Positions 13,123 through 18,980 of a stretch of DNA of 37,719 nucleotides are shown here, one piece after another. Both the position numbers and the translations under genes were made by a program. Every line of letters starts with the position of its first letter. Positions within the stretch are counted from its first letter, which is position 1. A model generated the notes under the pieces. That model did no database searches. It was not told the DNA's origin and worked only from the letters and a program-made list of their open reading frames with translations. This stretch comes from a virus: positions 1-37,719 of IMG/VR virus record IMGVR_UViG_3300007609_000046, one strand, 5' to 3'.

Positions 13123-13187
13123 TTCTAACAGCACTTAAAATTAACCCTTCGGGTCGCTAAACACTTAATTTTAGATGCGTGTTAGGC
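13123..13187 (-). other. attC-like recombination site, conserved family copy 4, 65 nt
   Basis: On the minus strand GCCTAAC, an exact RYYYAAC match, overlaps the stop codon of the 56-aa gene. The site continues with spacer ACGCATC, L'' TAAAATTAA, a loop containing CCCGAAGGG, L' TTAATTTTA, a spacer and R' GTTAGAA. R and L boxes pair and the spacers differ in length, as in true attC sites. It is immediately upstream of the recA promoter. Confidence 0.7.
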
Positions 13188-13352
13188 AACATTATTCAAT
13201 ATAAATGCTAATAAAGAACCATCTAATGCTATACCTGTACTTTTAGCATAATAATCAAATAACCTTTCTATTCTTTCTTTAGTGTAAACATTAGCATTTT
13301 CTGCTAACTTTAATTGTCGTTCTAATTCTTGTATTCTAATTTTATCTTCCAT
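13182..13352 (-). CDS. Small helical protein, 56 aa, cassette-like gene
   Basis: A 56-residue protein, MEDKIRIQELERQLKLAENA at the start, then YTKERIERLFDYYAKSTGI. The first half is a coiled-coil-like helix. Between two well-formed attC-like sites (13363-13421 and 13123-13187) it forms the cleanest single cassette in the window: site, 10-nt leader, ATG, stop inside the next site. Function unknown. Confidence 0.6.
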   Translation of the reverse strand: MEDKIRIQELERQLKLAENANVYTKERIERLFDYYAKSTGIALDGSLLAFILNNVA

Positions 13353-13362
13353 AATTGACGTT

Positions 13363-13421
13363 ACCTAACAAATTGTATAAGCAATAGCTGTTAGGATTTT
13401 TAACTATTGCAACCGTTTAAT
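13363..13421 (-). other. attC-like recombination site, 59 nt
   Basis: On the minus strand ATTAAAC (6 of 7 to RYYYAAC), GGTTGCAATAG, a loop, CTATTGCTTATACAATTT, then GTTAGGT, an exact GTTRRRY match. The perfect GCAATAG/CTATTGC stem is the inner pair. The right part TATACAATTTGTTAGG resembles the right end of the sites at 2254 and 2954. It lies upstream of the 56-aa cassette gene. Confidence 0.6.
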
Positions 13422-13439
13422 TTTCCGTAAAGATAATGT

Positions 13440-13690
13440 TTAAATTCTGATTTAGAAAACTTTTTGTAGGCTATTTTTTGTTGATTTACTCCCCCACCGA
13501 ACACTCTCCCATTTCCCAACTTTGCATAACATCCCTATTCCTTGGATACTTCTGAGAGCACCGAAGTTACCCTAAAACCCTTTTATATATTATTTATATT
13601 ATATACCTATATTTTATATTATATAGGGGATTTTGGGTCTGGCGTTTAAGCATTTGTCCCTTGTACGCAATTCACGTATTTGTGATACTC
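13440..13690. other. Gene-free AT-rich region with long inverted repeat
   Basis: No gene is seen. Between about 13571 and 13638 an almost pure A/T stretch is enclosed by ACCCTAAAACCC on the left and GGGGATTTTGGGT on the right, which form an imperfect inverted repeat continuing into the AT core. ACCGAA motifs at 13497 and 13561 resemble the iteron-like repeats at 472-646. An easily melted region with flanking repeats is compatible with a replication origin; this is inference. Confidence 0.4.
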
Positions 13691-13696
13691 CTAGAC

Positions 13697-13882
13697 TCAC
13701 AAAGTTTTGACTCGACTATTTTTTCGTCTACCTTTCGGTTTCCAAGGACCATGTTGACAGATGTTAAGGTCATTGCATGGATTTTTAAGTCGTCTTAAAA
13801 CACCCACGGCACGGTTTATTGACGTGTTTTTTGTAAAGGGATTCCACGTAGATCCCACGTACCAGTTATTTTCAATCTGCAA
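13697..13882 (-). CDS. Hypothetical protein without a clear start, about 61 aa
   Basis: The reading frame contains NNWYVGSTWNPFTKN, then INRAVGVLRRLKNPCNDL and ICQHGPWKP, followed by a basic tail. It looks like a real protein (Trp/Cys-containing, basic) but I know no family. No ATG precedes it; a TTG at 13882 is the first usable start. The frame is open back to the TGA of the upstream 13913-14125 gene and is in the same frame as that gene, so a readthrough product or a split gene is possible. Confidence 0.45.
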   Translation of the reverse strand: MQIENNWYVGSTWNPFTKNTSINRAVGVLRRLKNPCNDLNICQHGPWKPKGRRKNSRVKTL

Positions 13883-13912
13883 TATTAAGCAATTAAATTC
13901 AATTTTCCAAAT

Positions 13913-14125
13913 TCAACGGACACCAATTTTCAACAAAGACGTAAAAAAGTTCACAATCATCACTCTGGCAAGGTCAGTACTGATCCTTCCATCCTGATCG
14001 TGTAAACGAAATAAGTCGTAAGTTGTTGATTCTATCAGTTCAGAGTTCCTGTTCCGGTACTCGTTTGATATTGTGTGAGTAGGTACATTGGACCACACTT
14101 CGTAGAAATATTCTTCAAAGTCCAT
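13913..14125 (-). CDS. Hypothetical protein, 70 aa
   Basis: The protein begins MDFEEYFYEVWSNVPTHTIS and ends in a helix (LARVMIVNFFTSLLKIGVR). It is the first gene transcribed leftward from the divergent promoter region, which in phages is often where early regulators lie, but no DNA-binding motif is obvious. The ATG at 14125 follows the promoter by about 15 nt; the longer frame to 14170 would start inside the promoter. Confidence 0.6.
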   Translation of the reverse strand: MDFEEYFYEVWSNVPTHTISNEYRNRNSELIESTTYDLFRLHDQDGRISTDLARVMIVNFFTSLLKIGVR

Positions 14126-14139
14126 AAAATTAGTTTTTA

Positions 14140-14171
14140 CAAAAATAACGAAGCTTCGTAAATCAAGCAAA
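14140..14171 (-). promoter_or_regulatory. First leftward promoter with palindromic operator candidate
   Basis: On the minus strand TTTG (14168-14171), a 20-nt spacer and a perfect TATTTTTG (14140-14147). The spacer contains the perfect 12-bp palindrome ACGAAGCTTCGT (14148-14159), adjoining the -7 element. A repressor bound there would block RNA polymerase. The site lies in the divergent gap between the leftward early and rightward late blocks. Confidence 0.65.
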
Positions 14172-14221
14172 TAGGTACCAAAAATAAAAATAAGTTAATA
14201 AATGTTAATTAATTTGGATAA

Positions 14222-14662
14222 GTGAAACTTAGTGTGTATTTTTACAAAAAAATTAATTTCTCCTTGGAAAAAGATATCTACTTTTTAGAGCCGGTTAAGC
14301 CAAAAGATGACTTGGAGATGCTTCATCACTGCATATTCTTGTACTCCTGTTACAGGAAAATGTGTGGTAAAGTAAGCAATCCATTAGCACACAAACCGAC
14401 AGTTCTTCTTTCGCTTTACGTTCAGAATGGGATATCAGATGAAACCAAGAAAATGGCCAGGGACTTTTTTGGTGCTTCAGACAAGTATATGAACAGTTTG
14501 AATTACACGTTGAGGCAGGGAGGTTACTTAGAAAAAGACAGGTTCAACGAGCGTAAGAGTAATCTAAATGATTCTTTAGAGAAGTTGAGAGAATACTACC
14601 TGAAAGACCCCAAAAACATTGCTTACTTCTTGGTTCAGTTTAAAATAGACTATGGAGAGTAA
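14222..14662 (+). CDS. Hypothetical protein, 146 aa, possibly DNA-binding
   Basis: The first rightward gene, with a GTG start at 14222. The middle part (HKPTVLLSLYVQNGISDETK, then RDFFGASDKYMNSLNYTLRQGGYLEKD) has the helix-turn-helix, Gly-turn and charged wing order of a winged-helix domain, so a transcriptional role is plausible, but no family is recognised. The stop overlaps the ATG of the next gene by 11 nt. The position at the head of the late block would suit a late regulator. Confidence 0.55.
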   Translation: MKLSVYFYKKINFSLEKDIYFLEPVKPKDDLEMLHHCIFLYSCYRKMCGKVSNPLAHKPTVLLSLYVQNGISDETKKMARDFFGASDKYMNSLNYTLRQGGYLEKDRFNERKSNLNDSLEKLREYYLKDPKNIAYFLVQFKIDYGE

Positions 14663-15092
14663 TCAATCAAGCATAGCGTTTACAAAAGACATAGCTAGAA
14701 AGCTAGCTAAGAGAATGGACATGCCTGTTGAAAAAGTAGAAGCGAACATAAAAACGATTATGGACGTAATGGCTATAAAAGCTGAGGACCCAAAGAGGGC
14801 TTCGATGTATCTTCCAAAACTAGGTACTATGTATTTCAGAGTTCACTATGCAAGGAAAGTTGTGGAGAGGTTGGACAGACAAGGTAAGAAATTGTCCAAG
14901 TTCACTCAGTCGATAAAAGACAAGATGGAGTTACATCTGCCCATAGTCGACTACAAGAGGATAGGGGAATTGCAGTTAAAAAGGCTTACGCATCGTTCAA
15001 GACGTTTGAACAAGGGCATGAGTCTAAAGGAGATAGAGTCTTTTCAAAATAAAAAATACAATGAGTTCAAGAAAGATCAAGAATATAGTTAA
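14652..15092 (+). CDS. HU/IHF-like DNA-binding protein
   Basis: Residues 8-70 follow the HU/IHF pattern: two N-terminal helices (TKDIARKLAKRMDMPVEKVE, IKTIMDVMAIKAE), then a short beta segment LPKLGTMYFRVHYARK, equivalent to the GFGTFxVRxRxAR region. The remaining 80 residues are basic and helical and not part of the classic fold. HU/IHF-like genes near the terminase are known in crAss-like phages. The role would be DNA bending or compaction; the assignment rests on pattern only. Confidence 0.5.
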   Translation: MESNQSSIAFTKDIARKLAKRMDMPVEKVEANIKTIMDVMAIKAEDPKRASMYLPKLGTMYFRVHYARKVVERLDRQGKKLSKFTQSIKDKMELHLPIVDYKRIGELQLKRLTHRSRRLNKGMSLKEIESFQNKKYNEFKKDQEYS

Positions 15093-15711
15093 GGGCTTTA
15101 CGACTGCTGAACCTACGGAGCAGGACTGGTATAAGCATAGGATGTCTGTTTGTGGCAGTTGTGAATACAACACTGAGAACATGGAGGAAAGTTCTGTTTC
15201 TACTGCAAACAGATTGAAGGTCAACTCTATTTGTGGTGGAGGTGGAGTGTGTAATGCTTGCGGTTGTTGCATAAGTAAGAAAGCACGTGTCGAGGAGAGT
15301 GTTTGTGGTTTAGTTGAGATAGGAAAGGAGCCAAAGTGGACTGCTGTTGTAGAGACAAACCCCACCGATAAACGTTTATCAGTTACTTGTTTAGACTCAA
15401 CGTTTAAAGTATATAGAGAGTTACCAAGGATAGTTTTAGAAAGGGAGTTCACGGAGGACGAAAAGAAAGTAGAGTTTGAGTTGTTGTTTAGTCACAAAGA
15501 CAAGTTTTCTATTTCAAGGTCTGACTCTAGTTGTGGTTGTACCGTTCCAACTGAGGAGAAAGTAGACGAAAGAAACTCTAAACTTGTTGTTCAGGTGTCT
15601 ACTGTTGGTTTTAGAGGTAAAGTGTCTGAGAGGTCGCTCTCTGTGTTTTATGATGTAGGTGTAGGCACATACAAAAAAGTTTCTATTAAGTTAAGGTTCA
15701 AAAAAGTTTAA
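15061..15711 (+). CDS. Cys-rich protein with C-terminal DUF1573-like domain
   Basis: The N-terminal half has many cysteines (CGSCEYN near 31-37, then ICGGGGVCNACGCC near 59-72, and VCGL), suggesting one or two metal-binding knuckles. The C-terminal half (about 125-216) resembles DUF1573/ASPM-SPD2-like Ig folds: KKVEFELLFSHKD, the signature SSCGCTVP near 155, and ERSLSVFYDVG. DUF1573 proteins are common in Bacteroidota. A virion or assembly role is suggested only by position, between the HU-like gene and the terminase. Overlaps the previous gene by 32 nt. Confidence 0.6.
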   Translation: MSSRKIKNIVKGFTTAEPTEQDWYKHRMSVCGSCEYNTENMEESSVSTANRLKVNSICGGGGVCNACGCCISKKARVEESVCGLVEIGKEPKWTAVVETNPTDKRLSVTCLDSTFKVYRELPRIVLEREFTEDEKKVEFELLFSHKDKFSISRSDSSCGCTVPTEEKVDERNSKLVVQVSTVGFRGKVSERSLSVFYDVGVGTYKKVSIKLRFKKV

Positions 15712-15712
15712 G

Positions 15713-15946
15713 ATGGAAGATTACAACAATTACAAAGCGTTTTGTACACAAAAAATAACTGAGTTTATGGAGGCGTATCCGTCTTATACATTTGGTCAGG
15801 CCATCCATTGCATAAAGTATTTTTTAAGGAGAGATTCTGACAAGAGTTTTTTCGAAGCAACTGATGCACAAATTTATAGGGCTATATCCATAGCTATTGA
15901 GAAAGAAGAGTCCAACAGAAGAGAAATTAAATTTAAGGGTTTATGA
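15713..15946 (+). CDS. Hypothetical protein, 77 aa
   Basis: A small helical protein (NNYKAFCTQKITEFMEAYPS, AIHCIKYFLRRDSDKS, AQIYRAISIAIEKEES). The helical pattern, small size and place upstream of the large terminase make a DNA-packaging accessory role possible, but nothing specific is recognised. It starts one base after the previous stop and overlaps the next ATG by 4 nt. Confidence 0.6.
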   Translation: MEDYNNYKAFCTQKITEFMEAYPSYTFGQAIHCIKYFLRRDSDKSFFEATDAQIYRAISIAIEKEESNRREIKFKGL

Positions 15947-16419
15947 GTGAAAATTTAGAAAATTACGTTAAAGGAAGGTTGTCCAACCTTATTGAGACTT
16001 CTATTGCTTTTGAAAAAGAAGTGGTTGATTCTGAGAAATCTATACAGAGAGACCAGTTAGAACTTAAGTCTAGGAAGAAAGACAATCCAGATTTAAAGCC
16101 AAGTGATATTAAAGATGAGATACTTGATATCAACAAAAGGTTCTACCGGATGCAATTGTTAGATCAAAACTTAAGGAATACTGCTTGTGCTATAACAGAG
16201 CTATCTATTCTATCTAAGTCTCTAGGCTTAAATATAGAGTTTGATGGTAAGTCGCAAGAGGTTTATGAGTTACTCTCACATGACAATAGGGATTTGTTTA
16301 TTTTGGAGAAAGGAGAAGTGGTTCCTATTGATGGAAGTGAATACAGTAACCTAGAAGGGGTAATGCTTGATAGGGCTTCAAGTGAGGAATCACTTCAAAA
16401 CAGCTTCAACTTAATATAG
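15943..16419 (+). CDS. Hypothetical coiled-coil protein before terminase, 158 aa
   Basis: Residues 1-100 are mostly helical with charged heptads (FEKEVVDSEKSIQRDQLELK, IKDEILDINKRFYRMQLLDQ), followed by an acidic C-terminal part. It directly precedes the large terminase by 3 nt, the usual place of a small terminase subunit. No helix-turn-helix is evident, so a TerS assignment is only positional. Confidence 0.55.
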   Translation: MSENLENYVKGRLSNLIETSIAFEKEVVDSEKSIQRDQLELKSRKKDNPDLKPSDIKDEILDINKRFYRMQLLDQNLRNTACAITELSILSKSLGLNIEFDGKSQEVYELLSHDNRDLFILEKGEVVPIDGSEYSNLEGVMLDRASSEESLQNSFNLI

Positions 16420-16422
16420 GGC

Positions 16423-18522
16423 ATGAGTAAATTCGAAGTGCTAAACTCAAAGGAGTTATTTATCAACATTGATAAAAAACTAATCCCCAGGTGGAATCCT
16501 GCTAAGCATTTCTACGAGCAATCAAGTGAAGTTATTGCCTTTTGGCAAGAGGAGTTTAAAAAAATATCCTTCGGTGTAAACATCGGGGGTTACTTTTTTC
16601 ATCCTTGGTTATATTTCCACATCAATTTTTTCAAAACTCCAATACCTGTATTAGAGAAAGGAAGGAAGAAACCGGTTGAGAGGACAATGACTCCACCGCT
16701 AGATGATTTATTCTTATTAATAGTAGACTCCTATCAAGAAGCGGAAGACTTAGATAGGGGTCTTTTCTTGTTTGGCACACGTGGTTCTACAAAATCCACT
16801 ATTCTCGCCTCTTATAGCCATTGGACTTTGCTTACAAAAAATGACGGTGTACATTCTATAATGGGAGGAAGCGACCCAGATTTAAAAAACATTATAAGAC
16901 TACTTCAACACAGTTTCAACAATATTGCACCTGCACTAAATCTGCCTAAGCTACGTGGAGAGTGGGACTCGGAGGTTACATTTGGTATAAAGCAAAAAGC
17001 AGGCGATGATTTAGTACACTCTAGTTTAAGTGTAGTTAACGCCAACTCATCCAGGAAGAGTTCAAGTGAGAAAGGAGCAGGTCTAAGCCCTGTCGGGTAC
17101 ATATTTGACGAGGTAGGTAAGCACAATTTTTGGAAGTCTTATGAGTCAGCTCTACCATCTTTTAGGACTCAATATGGATATAAGCTAGTACCTATTTGTT
17201 GTGGTACAGGTGGTAACGCAGAGTTATCTATTGATGCACAGAAAGTTATGGAAGACCCGGAAGGCCACGAAATGCTACTGTGTAATTGGGACAGGTTAGA
17301 GAGAGGTGTACCAGAAGAGTACATAACTTGGACTGAGGGTAAAAAACAGAAATTTGCCACTTTTATACCTGGCCAAATGTCTTATCGTTTAGATGTTCCT
17401 AAAAAGGAGGTGAAGTTCACAAAGTTCCTAGGTATAAATTGTGCTGCATTAAACTATCTGCACATAAGTGTTACTGATTGGCCAAAGGCTACAAAAAGAG
17501 TAAAGGAGTTAACATCTGAGGCGATTAAAGACGAAGACAGTAGGAACCGTAACAGGATGTATTATCCACAAGACATATCTGATTGCTTTTTAACAGACTC
17601 TGAGAACCCTTTCCCTAAGAAGATGATAGAGCGTCATATAAGAAAGCTTAAGGAAGAGGGAAATGTAGGTAAGAATATAGAGCTTTATAAACAAGACGGA
17701 AAACAAAAGTTTGAGTTTTCAAATAAAACAAGGTCTAAAATAAGGCACACAGGTGGGGTATCTGATGCACCAATTGTCGCACATATGGATCCACCAGAAG
17801 AACTTCCACCAGACCACATATATGTAGCAGGCTTAGATGGTTATAAGATTGATGTTTCTCAGACAGACTCCCTAGGCTCAATGTATTTACTTCGTAGGAG
17901 GAACCTTGAACTAGGTAGCCCTTGTGAAACAATAGCAGCTTCCTATTCAGCAAGGCCAGACAAAATGAGGTATTTCAACACTAACTGTGAAAAAATTCTA
18001 AAAGCTTGGAATGCTACTTGTTTGATAGAGGCTGTAGATATGGGGTTCCAACAGTATCTAGAGAATAAGGGTGAAGCACAGGATTTACTTGCTAGGTCAT
18101 TCACTCTTAGTGGTAACAAGGGTGCAAACTCTAAGCTCAAGACTACCTATGGGGTATACCCAACAGTAGGTAATCAAGAGTACATGTTCAATTTGGTTGT
18201 TGAGTTTACCAAGGAGGAACATGTTATGGGTATTGATGAAGAAGGTAATCAGATAATAAAGACTGGCGTGGAGTTTATAAATGATATCGAACTTCTTCAA
18301 GAAATGCTTTTCTACTATAAAGGGGGTAACTTCGATAGAATAGATGCTTTTAAACATGCTTTGACTCATGCAAGAGAATTAGATAAGAAAGGGTATGTTC
18401 CAAAGCAAGAGAAAGGTTCCAGGTCTAAAATAAACTCTCTTGTGAAACAAAGTATAGATGAAAAATTAAGGAGTAGTAAGTACGGAAATTCATCACTTAG
18501 AGGTAGGATGAATAAGTACTAA
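16423..18522 (+). CDS. terL: Terminase large subunit
   Basis: The packaging ATPase-nuclease, 699 aa. Walker A is GTRGSTKST (118-126) and Walker B with the catalytic Glu is GYIFDEVG (225-232). The C-terminal RNase H-like nuclease offers acidic residues in VAGLDGYKID (near 466), LIEAVDMGF (near 534) and FDRIDAF (near 637). The enzyme cuts phage DNA and pumps it into the prohead through the portal. The length is above the 450-600 usual for many phages, with an N-terminal extension. It is followed by a promoter and then the portal gene. Confidence 0.87.
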   Translation: MSKFEVLNSKELFINIDKKLIPRWNPAKHFYEQSSEVIAFWQEEFKKISFGVNIGGYFFHPWLYFHINFFKTPIPVLEKGRKKPVERTMTPPLDDLFLLIVDSYQEAEDLDRGLFLFGTRGSTKSTILASYSHWTLLTKNDGVHSIMGGSDPDLKNIIRLLQHSFNNIAPALNLPKLRGEWDSEVTFGIKQKAGDDLVHSSLSVVNANSSRKSSSEKGAGLSPVGYIFDEVGKHNFWKSYESALPSFRTQYGYKLVPICCGTGGNAELSIDAQKVMEDPEGHEMLLCNWDRLERGVPEEYITWTEGKKQKFATFIPGQMSYRLDVPKKEVKFTKFLGINCAALNYLHISVTDWPKATKRVKELTSEAIKDEDSRNRNRMYYPQDISDCFLTDSENPFPKKMIERHIRKLKEEGNVGKNIELYKQDGKQKFEFSNKTRSKIRHTGGVSDAPIVAHMDPPEELPPDHIYVAGLDGYKIDVSQTDSLGSMYLLRRRNLELGSPCETIAASYSARPDKMRYFNTNCEKILKAWNATCLIEAVDMGFQQYLENKGEAQDLLARSFTLSGNKGANSKLKTTYGVYPTVGNQEYMFNLVVEFTKEEHVMGIDEEGNQIIKTGVEFINDIELLQEMLFYYKGGNFDRIDAFKHALTHARELDKKGYVPKQEKGSRSKINSLVKQSIDEKLRSSKYGNSSLRGRMNKY

Positions 18523-18544
18523 CTATTTTTCATTTTATAACCTA

Positions 18545-18576
18545 TTTGCCTATTCTCCCACTGTTTCCTATCTTTG
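18545..18576 (+). promoter_or_regulatory. Rightward promoter, TTTG-N20-TATCTTTG
   Basis: TTTG (18545-18548), a 20-nt spacer, and TATCTTTG (18569-18576), with the ATG at 18600. It lies between the terminase and the basic-protein/portal genes. Confidence 0.6.
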
Positions 18577-18599
18577 TCTGTTAGTGAACATAGACCACT

Positions 18600-18977
18600 A
18601 TGACAAAGAAATTAGGACGTACTGCAACATACTATAAATACGGAACAACTGTACCCCATAAAAAAGGTTCTAACACCAAGAGGGCTAAAGATGCGAGAAA
18701 GAAAAAAGCTGAAACATCTAAAAAAAGTATGACAGGAGAACGTTACTAAAAAAGAAAAAAGTTCGAACGTGACAAGTACAAAAAGAAAGGTAATTCAAGG
18801 AAAAAGAATCCCAAAGGAAAAGACTACTCCCATACAAGTAGCGGATTAAAACTTAAAAAATCATCTTCTAACAGAGGGTCTAAGTCTGATATGCCTGGTG
18901 ACAGAAGAGCTAGGTCAAAAGGACGTAAGAAAGGTGCAACTAATGGTTCCGATGGCAGGAAACGAAGAGGTAATTAA
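18600..18977 (+). pseudogene. Basic phage protein gene interrupted by an in-frame TAA
   Basis: The frame from ATG 18600 reads 49 codons (MTKKLGRTATYYKYG...MTGERY), meets TAA at 18747-18749, then stays open in the same frame for 75 codons to the TAA at 18975. The second part (RKKFERDKYKKKG, GKDYSHTSSG, SSSNRGSKSD, GDRRARSKG) matches a Lys/Arg-rich small phage protein family in which GKDxSHTxxG and NRAR-type motifs follow a basic helix; the TAA falls within that helix. No start codon lies just after the TAA. It may be readthrough, a true pseudogene or a local mutation. The portal ATG follows 3 nt after the final stop. Confidence 0.6.
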
Positions 18978-18980
18978 ACT

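Noticed and set aside
13353-13690. Small protein gene in the AT-rich gap
   Set aside because: Every frame is interrupted often and no start with coding character is present.
18600-18977. Genome-wide recoding of TAA as a sense codon
   Set aside because: All other genes use TAA as a normal stop and stay uninterrupted, so a changed genetic code is not supported.
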